Positions 1-8,326 are shown, counted from the stretch's first letter. The stretch: 32,669 nt of DNA from Streptomyces coryli (GCF_011044975.1 NZ_JAAKZV010000073.1:1-32669), one strand, 5' to 3'. Numbers and translations are program-made. Notes: generated by a model from the sequence alone, not told the origin.

Positions 1-2
1 CC

Positions 3-1622
3 CCCATAGCCACCCCCACCGAGACCGACGTCCTCATCGTGGGCGGCGGACTCGGCGGCGTGGCCGCCGCCCTCGCCGCCTGCCGGGCCGGCTGCCGCGT
101 CGTGCTCACCGAGGAGACCGACTGGCTCGGCGGGCAGCTCACCTCGCAGGCGGTGCCGCCGGACGAGCACCCGTGGGTGGAGCAGTTCGGCACCACCGCG
201 TCCTACCGCGCCCTGCGCGAGGGCATCCGCGAGCACTACCGCCGCACCTTCCCCCTCCGCGCCGAGGCCCTCGACCTGCCGCAGCTCAACCCGGGCGCCG
301 GCCGCGTCAGCAAGCTCTGCCACGAGCCGCGCGTCGCCCTGGCCGTCATCGAGGAGATGCTCGCCCCGCACCGCAGCGCGGGCCGGCTGACGATCCTCAC
401 TGACCACCGCCCCGTCTCCGCCGCCACCGAGGGCGACTTCGTACGAGCCGTAACCATCGAGGACGTCCGCGACGGCGACCGCCACACCGTCGCCGCCACC
501 TACGTCATCGACGCCACCGAGACCGGCGAGCTGCTCGAGCTCGCGGGCGTCGAATACGGCCTCGGCGCCGAAGCCCAGAGCGAATTCGACGAGCCGCACG
601 CCCCGCGCACCGCCGACCCGCTCAACCAGCAGGGCATCACCGTCTGCTTCGCCCTCTCCCACCACGAGGACGAGGACCACACGATCGACCGCCCGGCCGA
701 CTACGGCTTCTGGCGCGAGTACCGCCCCGACTTCTGGCCGGGCCCGCTGCTCGGCTTCCTCGCCCCCGACCCGCGGTCGCTCGCGCCGGTCCCGCGCACC
801 TTCGAGCCGAACCCCACCATCGACCCGCTCGACGTCAACGCCGACCAGAGCGCCGACGCCGGCGACAAGGAGCTGTGGGGCTTCCGCCGCATCCTGGCCC
901 GCAAGCTGTACCGCCCGGGCGCCTTCGACTCCGACATCACCCTCGTCAACTGGCCGCTCAACGACTACTGGCTGAAGCCCCTCATCGGCGCAGGCGAGGA
1001 GACCTCCCGCCAGGCCCTCGCCGAGGCCCGCCAGCTCTCCCTCTCCGTCCTGTACTGGCTGCAGACCGAGGCCCCGCGCGGCGACGGCGGCACCGGCTTC
1101 CCCGGTCTCAAGCTCCGCCCCGACGTCACCGGCACCGCCGACGGCCTCGCCAAGGCGGCGTACGTCCGCGAGTCCCGCCGCATCAAGGCCGTCACCACGG
1201 TCACCGAGCACGACGTGTCCATCGACATCGTCGGCCCGTACGGCGGCACCAAGCACCGGGACTCCGTCGGCGTCGGCAACTACCGCATCGACCTGCACCC
1301 CTCCACCGGCGGTGACAACTACATCGACATCGGCTCGGTCCCGTACGAGATCCCGCTCGGCGCGCTCATCCCGCGCCGCGTCCGCAACCTGCTCCCCGCC
1401 GGCAAGAACATCGGTACCACCCACATCACCAACGGCTGCTACCGCCTGCACCCGGCGGAGTGGAACGTCGGCGAGGCGGCCGGCGCGCTGGCCGCGCACT
1501 GCCTCGACGAGGGCGTGCAGCCGCACCAGGTGCAGGAGGAGGACAAGCGCTTCGAAGAGTTCGCCCGCGTCCTCGACCGCTCCGGCGTCCAGCGCCACTG
1601 GCCGGACGTCCGCGGCTACTGA
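3..1622 (+). CDS. FAD-dependent oxidoreductase (FAD_oxidored type), 5' end outside window
   Basis: The frame is open to the left edge of the window and there is no credible start inside it. The GTG at 39 falls within the dinucleotide-binding motif, and the codons before it read ATPTETDVLIV, so the true start lies upstream. The N-terminus has the Rossmann motif VGGGLGGVAAALAACRAG followed by an acidic strand end (VVLTEE), typical of FAD binding, then WLGGQLTSQ, which is characteristic of the FAD_oxidored (PF12831) family. The C-terminal part carries a second nucleotide-contact region around GKNIGTTHITNGCYRLHP. About 540 residues are visible, close to the full family length. The substrate is unknown. 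Location beside a hydantoinase, permease and secreted propeller protein suggests a catabolic oxidation, which is inference. A GC-rich hairpin lies directly after the stop. Confidence 0.85.
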   Translation, partial: PIATPTETDVLIVGGGLGGVAAALAACRAGCRVVLTEETDWLGGQLTSQAVPPDEHPWVEQFGTTASYRALREGIREHYRRTFPLRAEALDLPQLNPGAGRVSKLCHEPRVALAVIEEMLAPHRSAGRLTILTDHRPVSAATEGDFVRAVTIEDVRDGDRHTVAATYVIDATETGELLELAGVEYGLGAEAQSEFDEPHAPRTADPLNQQGITVCFALSHHEDEDHTIDRPADYGFWREYRPDFWPGPLLGFLAPDPRSLAPVPRTFEPNPTIDPLDVNADQSADAGDKELWGFRRILARKLYRPGAFDSDITLVNWPLNDYWLKPLIGAGEETSRQALAEARQLSLSVLYWLQTEAPRGDGGTGFPGLKLRPDVTGTADGLAKAAYVRESRRIKAVTTVTEHDVSIDIVGPYGGTKHRDSVGVGNYRIDLHPSTGGDNYIDIGSVPYEIPLGALIPRRVRNLLPAGKNIGTTHITNGCYRLHPAEWNVGEAAGALAAHCLDEGVQPHQVQEEDKRFEEFARVLDRSGVQRHWPDVRGY

Positions 1623-1630
1623 TCTTCATC

Positions 1631-1660
1631 CGGGCGGGACGGTCGCAGCCGTCCCGCCCG
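1631..1660 (+). terminator. GC-rich hairpin after the FAD oxidoreductase gene
   Basis: A perfect 12-bp stem (CGGGCGGGACGG pairing with CCGTCCCGCCCG) with a 6-nt loop starts 8 nt after the oxidoreductase stop codon. There is no T-run, as is usual for Streptomyces hairpin terminators. It may also act as an mRNA 3' stabiliser, since the next native Shine-Dalgarno follows only 40 nt later. Confidence 0.7.
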
Positions 1661-1699
1661 ACGCACCACCCGCCCCATCGGCTTGGCCTGAGACGACAC

Positions 1700-1708
1700 A
1701 AGGAGGTG
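1700..1708 (+). promoter_or_regulatory. Orphaned strong Shine-Dalgarno, probably the original one of the hydantoinase gene
   Basis: AAGGAGGTG is a near-perfect ribosome-binding site but now leads into the transposable element. If the inferred element (about 1713-3136) is removed, this site joins TGTCCG-TTCA-ATG. That places the hydantoinase ATG of 3141 about 10 nt downstream of GGAGG, which is close to normal spacing. The excision is inferred; the motif is seen directly. Confidence 0.55.
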
Positions 1709-1712
1709 TCCG

Positions 1713-1900
1713 TTGAGCGAATCGCAGCGAATGTCTCGCTGGTCTTCTTCCTGTTTCATTGACCGCTGCCGACTCCGAAGAGCGGGGTCTTACGCGGTCT
1801 CCACGAGGCGTTTCTCCTCTCCGGGCAACTTCCCGGCGAGGGTTTCGAGGTCAGCCGCTCGTATCGGAGAGCATGGCGTCGAGGAGGTTCCCGGCCGCAT
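1713..1900 (-). ncRNA. Predicted TnpB guide RNA (reRNA/omegaRNA), scaffold only
   Basis: TnpB proteins use an RNA spanning the 3' end of tnpB and the element right end, with a guide copied from flanking DNA. In this interval on the - strand there are three short hairpins: CCGGG/CCCGG (1821-1836), CCGCT/AGCGG (1763-1785) and CAGCGA/TCGCTG (1725-1741). The guide would be host DNA from 1712 downwards, beginning CGGACACCTCCTTGTG. The 5' boundary at about 1900 is arbitrary. The RNA is predicted from family knowledge and position, with no covariance evidence. Confidence 0.4.
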
Positions 1901-3071
1901 TGTCATCTCGGTCGTGGATGCCACCGCAGCCGGGACAGATCCAGGTGCGGTCCGCGAGGACCAGCGCGCGGTTGATCCGCCCGCAGTCGCCGCACGTCTT
2001 GGACGACGGAAACCACCGGTCGGCTTTCCACAGGGTCGAGCCGTACCAGTCGGCCTTATAGGTGAGCTGGCGCACGAACTCGGCGAATCCGGCGTCGGAG
2101 ATGGCGCGGGCCAGCCTGCGGTTTCTGACCATCCCTCGGACATTGAGGGTTTCCACGGCGATGGCGGACTTGGTTCTCGTCAGCCTGGTGGTGGTCTTGT
2201 GCAGGAAGTCCCGCCGCCGGTCGGCCACCCGCAGGTGCAATTGCCCCACCCTGCGACGCGCCCTGGCCCGGTTGTTGGAACCCTCGGCGGACCGGGCGAG
2301 CTTGCGATTGGCGCGGTTGAGGGCACGCAGCGCGGCTTTGAGGGGCTTGGGGGCGTGGATCTCCTCGCTGCGACCATCGCTGTTCTTGATGACGGCAAAT
2401 GTCTTCAGGCCCAGGTCGATGCCGCACGCCGGCGCGTCGTCGTCGGTCTGGTGACGCTCGTTGATGTCGTCCCGGTCAATCTCGAGCTGGAAGGAGATCC
2501 ACCAGCGCCCGGCCTGCTCGCGCACGGTCGCACCGAGGATCCGTGCGCGGCCGGTGGCCATGCGGTCCGTGAGCCAGGACATGTCCTCACGGGTGGCCAC
2601 GTCTCCGATCGCCGGGAGGCGGACGGTGCGGGAGCCGAGTGGCTTGGCGCGGTCGGCGTCGTATCGGAAGCGGGAGCCGTGCTTGCGTTTACGCCACACC
2701 GGGAAACCCATCGTCGGCCCTCGCCGGTCACCTTTCCTCGACTTGAGGTAGTTGGAAAACCCGGCTGCCCGCACTCGGCAGGCTTCTTTCGGAATTCGGG
2801 AGGACAGCCTGTTCTCCGCGAACCACGGGTAGCGCCGCGGATGCGCGGCGCGCCATTCCCGCTCCAGCGCCGGGGCGGACCACGGCACCTTGGTCAGGTT
2901 CTCGCCGGTGATGCCGTAGGACTCCTCGGCTGCACGTTGGGACCACTTCTTGCGAACGGTCTCCAGGCAAAAATTCTCCACCACCCGCGACAACCCGCAG
3001 TGATGGCCCAATGAGGCCTGCTGCTGCTCGTCAGGGGCTAACTCGACCCGAAATCCCTGCTTATGGCTCAC
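1851..3071 (-). CDS. tnpB: TnpB RNA-guided endonuclease (OrfB/IS605 family transposase-associated)
   Basis: The 406-aa protein has the N-terminal helix-turn-helix/OrfB region, then a RuvC-like nuclease core with all three acidic residues present. These are D219 in GIDLGLK, E307 in IAVETLNV and D389 in HDRDDNAAGN. A C4 zinc finger (C360/C363 and C379/C382, CGDCG...CPGCG) lies between RuvC II and III, as in active TnpB. The length is normal for the family. The start is GTG at 3071, with only a weak Shine-Dalgarno. TnpB is an RNA-guided DNA nuclease that cuts empty donor sites next to a TAM and so helps keep the element. No TnpA is present, so mobility would need help in trans. The gene looks intact and is opposite in strand to its neighbours. 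Confidence 0.93.
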   Translation of the reverse strand: MSHKQGFRVELAPDEQQQASLGHHCGLSRVVENFCLETVRKKWSQRAAEESYGITGENLTKVPWSAPALEREWRAAHPRRYPWFAENRLSSRIPKEACRVRAAGFSNYLKSRKGDRRGPTMGFPVWRKRKHGSRFRYDADRAKPLGSRTVRLPAIGDVATREDMSWLTDRMATGRARILGATVREQAGRWWISFQLEIDRDDINERHQTDDDAPACGIDLGLKTFAVIKNSDGRSEEIHAPKPLKAALRALNRANRKLARSAEGSNNRARARRRVGQLHLRVADRRRDFLHKTTTRLTRTKSAIAVETLNVRGMVRNRRLARAISDAGFAEFVRQLTYKADWYGSTLWKADRWFPSSKTCGDCGRINRALVLADRTWICPGCGGIHDRDDNAAGNLLDAMLSDTSG

Positions 3072-3124
3072 CTGATCAACCTATCGGCTGCCACTGACAA
3101 CTCCCTACCCGCTGACACTCAGTG

Positions 3125-3129
3125 AGGAG
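3125..3129 (+). promoter_or_regulatory. Shine-Dalgarno now used by the hydantoinase gene, inside the element end
   Basis: AGGAG lies 11 nt before the ATG at 3141. By the inferred boundaries it belongs to the left end of the TnpB element, so the insertion seems to have supplied a replacement ribosome-binding site. Confidence 0.45.
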
Positions 3130-3140
3130 CTCTGGCTTCA

Positions 3141-5288
3141 ATGAGTAGAACCCCAACAGATGACCATCCCCGCATCCGCGTCGGCATCGACGTGGGCGGT
3201 ACCTTCACCGACGCCGTGGCGGTCGACTCCGCCACTCTGGCGATCGTCGGCCAGGTGAAGGTCCCCACCAGCCACCATCACGAGGACGGCGTCGCGCACG
3301 GCATCGTCGAGGCCCTCGACAGGCTGCTGAAGGAGACCGGCCGCTCCGCGGAGGACGTCGCGTTCCTCGCGCACGGCACCACCCAGGCCACCAACGCGCT
3401 GCTGGAAGGCGATGTCGCGCCCGTCGGGCTGCTCGGCATCGGGGCGGGCCCCGGGGCCGTACCCACCAAGCGGCTCGCGGGACTTGCGAACCTGGAGCTC
3501 ACCCCGGGCAAGCGGCTCCCGCTGCATTACGCGCACATAGCCGACGCCGCGGACGGACCCGCGGTGCGCTCGGCCGTGGAGCAGGTACGGGCGCAGGGGG
3601 CGGAAGTGCTGGTCGCCAGCGAGCCGTTCAGCGTGGACTCGCCCGAGGGGGAGGAGGCGGTGCTGTCCGCCGCCGAGGACTCGGGGCTGCCGATGACGGC
3701 GGCGCACCAGATCACTTCGCTGTACGGGCTGCGCAAGCGCACCCGCACCGCGGTCGTCAACGCGGCCATCCTGCCGAAGATGCTGGCCACCGCCGACCTG
3801 GTGGACACCTCCATCGCCTCGGCAGGCGTCACCGCGCCGCTGATGGTGATGCGCTGCGACGGCGGCGTGATGTCGCTGGACGAGATGCGGCGGCGGCCGC
3901 TGCTGACCGTGCTGTCGGGCCCGGCGGCGGGTGTCGCCGGGGCGCTGATGCAGGAGCGGGTCAGCGAGGGCGTCTTCCTGGAGACCGGCGGCACCTCGAC
4001 CGACATCAGCGTCATCCGGCGCGGCAAGGTCGCGGTCCGGCACGCCACCATCCTCGGCAAGTCGTCGTATCTGTCGGCGCTCGACGTGCGCACGGTCGGC
4101 GTCGGCGGCGGCTCCATGGTCCGTATCGGCGGCGGCAAGGTCACCGCGGCCGGGCCGCGCAGCGCGCACATCGCCGGGCTGCCGTACGCGTGCTTCGCGC
4201 CGGCCAGTGACCTGGCGGACGCGAAGCTGGTCACGATCAGCCCGCTCGCCGGCGACCCGGAGGACTACGCGGTCATCGACGCCGCGGGCGGCCGCTACGC
4301 GGTGACGATGACCTGCGCCGCGAACGCCCTCGGCCGGGTCCCGGAGGGCGACTTCGCCGCCTGCGACCCGGAGTCGGCGCGGCTGGCGCTGGAGCCGCTG
4401 GCCACGGCGCTGGGCACGGATGTCGCGGGCGCCGCGACGCAGCTGCTCGACGCGGGCATCCGCGAGGTGAAGAAGACCGTGGACGCGATGATCCGCGACT
4501 ACCGCCTCGACGAGGACGCCGCGGTGCTGGTCGGCGGTGGCGGCGGCGCGGCCGCGGTCACCCCGCACCTGGCCGAGACCTCCGGCCTCACCGGCCGGAT
4601 CGCCGCCAACGCCGAGGTGATCAGCCCGATCGGCGTCGCCCTCGCGCTGGTCCGCGAACAGATCGAGCGGATCATCCCGGGCGCGACGCAGGAGCAGATC
4701 CTCGGCGTACGGAACGAGGCCGAGGCCGCCGTCGTCGAGCAGGGCGCGGCGCCCGGCGCGGTCGAGGTCGAGGTGACCGTCGACCCGCAGACCAACACCG
4801 TCCGCGCCATCGCCACCGGGGCAACGGAGTTGCGCACCCAGGACCGGGCGCACCGCACGGACGACGCGGAGCGCCTGACGGCGGCCGCCGCGAGCCTGAA
4901 GTCCCCGGAGTCGGCCGTCGAGGTGCTGGCGTCCACGCCCGCCCACACGGTCTACGGGGCCGAGCGCCGCCGCCGCTTCCGCAAGCCGCAGCACCCGGTG
5001 CGGGTCCTCGACGCGGACGGCGTCGTACGGCTGCACGCGTCGGACGCGCGGGTGGAGACGACGACGGTCGGCCAGGCGCCTGAGCTGCTGTCGGAGCTGG
5101 TGCGGCAGTCCACGTCGTACGGGGACGGGGGTGTCCGCGCCCCCGCGCTGAGGCTGCTGCTCGGCTCCCGTATCGCCGACCTCTCCGGCGTGCTGGAGGC
5201 CGAGCCGCTGCTGGCGCTGGCCCGGAGCGAGCTGCGCTCGCGGGCGGCGGACGAGCCGGTGGTGGCGGTTGTGGAGGTACGGGCATGA
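3141..5288 (+). CDS. Hydantoinase/oxoprolinase family protein (HyuA-type)
   Basis: The 715-aa product starts MSRTPTDDHPRIRVGIDVGG; GIDVGGTFTDAVAVD is the phosphate-binding signature of the hydantoinase A/oxoprolinase N-terminal domain. Further ASKHA-type motifs are AHGTTQATNALLEG near residue 75, LETGGTSTDISVI near 282, and a glycine-rich VGGGGGAAAV near 468. The size fits single-subunit HyuA proteins (about 690 aa), which cleave cyclic amides such as hydantoins or 5-oxoproline in an ATP-dependent way. No HyuB partner is visible. The stop overlaps the ATG of the next gene (ATGA), implying translational coupling. Its upstream region is split by the TnpB element. The true substrate is unknown; the neighbouring permease may import it. 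Confidence 0.9.
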   Translation: MSRTPTDDHPRIRVGIDVGGTFTDAVAVDSATLAIVGQVKVPTSHHHEDGVAHGIVEALDRLLKETGRSAEDVAFLAHGTTQATNALLEGDVAPVGLLGIGAGPGAVPTKRLAGLANLELTPGKRLPLHYAHIADAADGPAVRSAVEQVRAQGAEVLVASEPFSVDSPEGEEAVLSAAEDSGLPMTAAHQITSLYGLRKRTRTAVVNAAILPKMLATADLVDTSIASAGVTAPLMVMRCDGGVMSLDEMRRRPLLTVLSGPAAGVAGALMQERVSEGVFLETGGTSTDISVIRRGKVAVRHATILGKSSYLSALDVRTVGVGGGSMVRIGGGKVTAAGPRSAHIAGLPYACFAPASDLADAKLVTISPLAGDPEDYAVIDAAGGRYAVTMTCAANALGRVPEGDFAACDPESARLALEPLATALGTDVAGAATQLLDAGIREVKKTVDAMIRDYRLDEDAAVLVGGGGGAAAVTPHLAETSGLTGRIAANAEVISPIGVALALVREQIERIIPGATQEQILGVRNEAEAAVVEQGAAPGAVEVEVTVDPQTNTVRAIATGATELRTQDRAHRTDDAERLTAAAASLKSPESAVEVLASTPAHTVYGAERRRRFRKPQHPVRVLDADGVVRLHASDARVETTTVGQAPELLSELVRQSTSYGDGGVRAPALRLLLGSRIADLSGVLEAEPLLALARSELRSRAADEPVVAVVEVRA

Positions 5289-6013
5289 GGGCCGTCGCGC
5301 GCACGGGGAGCCTCCTCGGGAGGCTCGGGCCCGAGCAGCGGGAGGCGCTCCGCGCCGAGTGCGGTGCGCTTGCGGCGCTGGACGACGTCGAGTTCGGTGT
5401 CCGGCTGCTGGCGAACACGCCGACGCACGAGGGCCGGGATCCGGAGCTGCTGCGCCGCTGGGCCGTGGCCGCGATGGAGTTCGGCGCCGGGAGCCTCCGG
5501 CCGCTCCGCGGCCACGATGCCCGCTCCGCGGCGGGAGATGGGTGCGCGGCACAAGGTGACAGGGGAGAGGAAGCCGGCGGCCGGGCGGGCCACGCCGCAG
5601 GCGTTCGCGTCGTCGAGAGCACCGGGGGCCTCGACCCCGACCGGCTTCTCCTCGCGCGTTTCCGCTCCAAGCCCACTCCCACCGTCGAGCTCTTCACCGA
5701 TACCCTCGCGCTCGCCGACGAGGTCGTCGAACTGCTCGGCTGGCAGGCGTGGTTCCCGGCCGGCAGCACCCGGCAGGCCGCGATCGTGCACGAAGAAGCG
5801 CACGAGCGGCTGCACCACGACAAGGCCAAGCGCGCCGCGCTCAAGCAGCGCGTGGGACACCGGATCCTCGGCGGGCTCATGCCCGCCTACGTCGCCGGTG
5901 CCGACGAACTCGCCGCCCACGCCGCCGCCCAGCAGGCCCTCGGCCTGCCCCGCTCGCCCCTCCTGCTCACCGCCGCGCTCGCCCGCGCCGCCGACTTTGT
6001 AAGAGAGAACTGA
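5285..6013 (+). CDS. Uncharacterised protein with an HExxH motif in the hydantoinase operon
   Basis: I do not recognise the family. The 242-aa protein overlaps the hydantoinase stop by 4 nt and ends 8 nt before the permease start, so it is part of the operon. Residues 1-70 are helical and charged. Residues 71-115 are a Gly/Ala-rich linker of low complexity. The C-terminal half is a compact helical region containing HEEAHERLHHD (169-179), which includes an HExxH pattern, and GADELAAHAAAQQ (205-217), which could supply a further acidic ligand. A metal site is therefore possible but unproven. There is no signal peptide or membrane segment. The linker could mark a fusion of two ancestral parts. 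Confidence 0.6.
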   Translation: MRAVARTGSLLGRLGPEQREALRAECGALAALDDVEFGVRLLANTPTHEGRDPELLRRWAVAAMEFGAGSLRPLRGHDARSAAGDGCAAQGDRGEEAGGRAGHAAGVRVVESTGGLDPDRLLLARFRSKPTPTVELFTDTLALADEVVELLGWQAWFPAGSTRQAAIVHEEAHERLHHDKAKRAALKQRVGHRILGGLMPAYVAGADELAAHAAAQQALGLPRSPLLLTAALARAADFVREN

Positions 6014-6021
6014 GGCCCGCC

Positions 6022-7305
6022 ATGGGAATCGTCATACTCCTGCTCATGCTGGCCGGGGTCGGGCTGATCCTTGCCCGCAAGCTGCCCACGGCCTTCGCGC
6101 TGGTGCTGATCGGCGTCGCCATCGCGGTCGTCACCGGCGCCCCGTTCAAGGGCAAGAACAGCATCATCGACACCGTGCTCCAGGAGGGCTCGGTGATGCT
6201 CGCGGCCACCATGCTCGCCGTGCTGATGGGCTCGTGGCTCGGCAAGCTGCTGGAGGAGACCGGCATCGCCGGGACCCTGGTCCGTAAGATCGTCGAATTC
6301 GGCGGCGACCGGCCGACCGTCGTCGCGCTCGGCGTGCTCGCCGTCTCCGCCCTCGTCGGTACGGTGACGGGCTCCGCGCCCGCCGCCATGCTGGCCGGCA
6401 TCATCGGCATCCCCGCGATGATCGCGGTCGGCGTGCCGAAGGTGACCGCGGCCGGAACGATCCTGATGGGCATCGCCATTGGCGTGCCGTTCGAGCTGCC
6501 CTCCTGGCAGTTCTTCTCCACCGCGCTCGATCTGCCCATCGACACCGTGAAGAGCTTCATGCTGAAGCTGTTCCCGTTCGCCCTCGTCGCGGGCATCGCC
6601 TACGTCCTGATCGAGACCCGGCGCAAGGGCGTCGAGCACTCCTGGTCGCTGTCCTCGGCCGCCGCCCCGAAGGCCCCGAGCAAGCGACAGCGGCTCGGTG
6701 ACGCGCCCTGGTACTCGCTCTTCGCGCCCGCGATCCCGCTGATCCTCGCGCTCGGCTTCGAGCTCGCGATCATCCCGTCGCTGCTGGCCGGCGTGCTCTA
6801 CGCGCTCGTCACCACGACGAAGCCGCGGGAGATGAACAAGCGGATGCTGCGCACCGTGTACGCCGCCTTCGACGTCGCGGCCCCGCCCATCGTGCTCTTC
6901 ATCGCGATCGGCATCCTGCTCGCCGCGGTCAAGCTGCCCGACTCCATCGCCGCGCTGGAGCCGCTGGTGAAGGCCATCACCCCGCACAACCCGGTGGTCT
7001 TCGTCCTGGTCTTCACGCTCCTCGCCCCGCTGTGCCTGTACCGCGGGCCGCTGAACATCTACGGCCTGGGCGCCGGCATCGCCGGCGTGCTGATCGCCGC
7101 CGGCATCTATCCGGCCGTGGCGGTGCTCGGCATGACCACCTCGTACAACCAGGTCTTCGGTGTCGCCGACCCGACCAGCACGCAGACCGTGTGGGCGGCG
7201 CAGTACTCCGGCGTCAGCCCGCAGCAGGTCATGATCCGCACCATGCCGTACGTGTGGTGCGTGTGCCTCGGCGGGATGTGCGTGACGGCCGCCCAGTACC
7301 TCTGA
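6022..7305 (+). CDS. Multi-spanning permease, gluconate/citrate/C4-dicarboxylate-transporter-like
   Basis: The 427-aa protein is almost wholly hydrophobic, with about 11-12 predicted membrane helices. The first is MGIVILLLMLAGVGLILA and later ones include VALGVLAVSALVGTVTGSAPAAML. The repeated small-residue loops (TGSAPAAMLAG, GPLNIYGLGAGIAGVL) resemble the hairpin loops of ion-transporter-superfamily carriers such as GntP/DctM/CitT types. The ATG at 6022 follows GAGGCCC and lies 8 nt after the previous stop; an upstream extension in this frame reads as arginine-rich shadow sequence and was rejected. It probably imports the organic acid or cyclic amide processed by the operon. The precise family and substrate cannot be settled by eye. 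Confidence 0.75.
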   Translation: MGIVILLLMLAGVGLILARKLPTAFALVLIGVAIAVVTGAPFKGKNSIIDTVLQEGSVMLAATMLAVLMGSWLGKLLEETGIAGTLVRKIVEFGGDRPTVVALGVLAVSALVGTVTGSAPAAMLAGIIGIPAMIAVGVPKVTAAGTILMGIAIGVPFELPSWQFFSTALDLPIDTVKSFMLKLFPFALVAGIAYVLIETRRKGVEHSWSLSSAAAPKAPSKRQRLGDAPWYSLFAPAIPLILALGFELAIIPSLLAGVLYALVTTTKPREMNKRMLRTVYAAFDVAAPPIVLFIAIGILLAAVKLPDSIAALEPLVKAITPHNPVVFVLVFTLLAPLCLYRGPLNIYGLGAGIAGVLIAAGIYPAVAVLGMTTSYNQVFGVADPTSTQTVWAAQYSGVSPQQVMIRTMPYVWCVCLGGMCVTAAQYL

Positions 7306-7336
7306 CCCCACCCCCCACCGTAAGGAGCCGCACATC

Positions 7337-8326
7337 ATGGCGTTCAACCGCCGCCGCTTCCTGCAGTCCGCCACCGCCGGTGGCGCCGCGCTCGCCCTCG
7401 GCGGGCTCGGCGCCAGGCCCGCCCTCGCCGCCCCCGGCGGCTTCCCGAACTACCACTACGTCCGCACCCTGCTGACCCCGGACAAGCTCGCGTACAACCC
7501 CACCGGCGAGATCATCTTCCCCAGCATCCGCGGGGTCTACGACAAGCTCGCCGACCCGCTGGGCCGCTACTACCTCTACTACGCGCCGCACGACGCCCCC
7601 GGCGGCATCTGCCTCGCGTACGGGGACAGCCTGGAGGGCCCGTTCACGGAGTACCCGGGCAACCCGATCGTCAAGAACGTCTGGGATCCGCACTACAGCG
7701 TCAGCCACGTCTCGTCTCCGCATGTGATGTGGAACGCGGACGAGCGGGAGCTGTGGCTGTACTTCCACGGCGAGAACACCACGACCCGGCTGGCCCGCTC
7801 CAAGGACGGCATCACCTTCACGTACGACAAGACCGTGCTGACGACGTCGATGCACCCCGCGGGCACGACGGAGACCTCGTACGCCCGGGTCTTCCGCTAC
7901 GACCTGCCTTCCCGCGGCGCGCGCTACGTGATGCTGCACATGCGGAACGACAAGTCCAACCACCGCGACATCGCCTGGGGCTGGTCGGCGGACGGCCGCG
8001 ACTGGGAGTTCGCCGCGGAGCCGCTGATCGACCACGCCGCGGTCGGGGCCAACAACGTCGGCGGGCCGCACCTGCTGACCCGCAACGGCCACACGTACGT
8101 CGTCTACAACACCGACAAGGAGAGCGGCGGCAACATCCTCATCACCGAGGTGGGCAGCGACTTCTCCCAGCGGGACCACCTCGGCGTCTTCTACGACTCG
8201 GGCAGCGCGGCCCCGGAGAACGGCCGCGCCGCCTCGCCGGTCTTCGGCACCGAGAACGGCGTCCCGTACATGATCTACGAGGCGGGCGAGCGGCTCGGCG
8301 GCGCGATCGCGGTCGCCCGCGGCTGA
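7337..8326 (+). CDS. Tat-exported GH43-like five-bladed beta-propeller protein
   Basis: The 329-aa product begins MAFNRRRFLQSATAGGAALA, a twin-arginine signal (RRRFLQ plus hydrophobic core) with cleavage near ARPALAA. The mature part has propeller-blade repeats typical of GH43/GH32/GH117-type folds: GRYYLYYAPHD, ERELWLYFHGEN, GARYVMLHMRND, GHTYVVYNTDKES and GVPYMIYEAGE. AAGGAG precedes the ATG by about 10 nt, and the gene follows the permease by 31 nt in the same direction. It is most likely an extracytoplasmic glycoside hydrolase or sugar-binding propeller that releases the compound taken up by the operon. Catalytic acids cannot be assigned with confidence. Its stop lies 8 nt from the stop of the convergent giant gene, leaving no room for a terminator. 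Confidence 0.8.
   Translation: MAFNRRRFLQSATAGGAALALGGLGARPALAAPGGFPNYHYVRTLLTPDKLAYNPTGEIIFPSIRGVYDKLADPLGRYYLYYAPHDAPGGICLAYGDSLEGPFTEYPGNPIVKNVWDPHYSVSHVSSPHVMWNADERELWLYFHGENTTTRLARSKDGITFTYDKTVLTTSMHPAGTTETSYARVFRYDLPSRGARYVMLHMRNDKSNHRDIAWGWSADGRDWEFAAEPLIDHAAVGANNVGGPHLLTRNGHTYVVYNTDKESGGNILITEVGSDFSQRDHLGVFYDSGSAAPENGRAASPVFGTENGVPYMIYEAGERLGGAIAVARG

Larger units (their letters stand above)
1713..3136 (-). mobile_element. TnpB-only IS200/IS605-type element
   Basis: The element carries a single gene (tnpB, - strand) with no tnpA. Boundaries are inferred as follows. Read on the - strand, the right end closes with a subterminal hairpin (1725-1741, CAGCGA/TCGCTG with a 5-nt loop) and then TCAA ending at 1713. 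TCAA is a right-end cleavage sequence known from IS608. The left end is placed at 3136, next to TTGAA (- strand, 3141-3137), which would be the target/TAM-like pentamer. No target-site duplication is seen, as expected for this family. The length of about 1424 bp, with 65 bp before and 138 bp after tnpB, fits the group. The ends could be off by a few to some tens of bases. Confidence 0.6.

Noticed and set aside
1713-3014. 433-codon + strand frame starting TTG after AAGGAGGTG
   Set aside because: The frame runs antisense through tnpB. The ribosome-binding site is better explained as the original hydantoinase one cut off by the insertion.
3138-5552. 804-codon - strand frame opposite the hydantoinase
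   Set aside because: No family features; the opposite strand has clear HyuA motifs.
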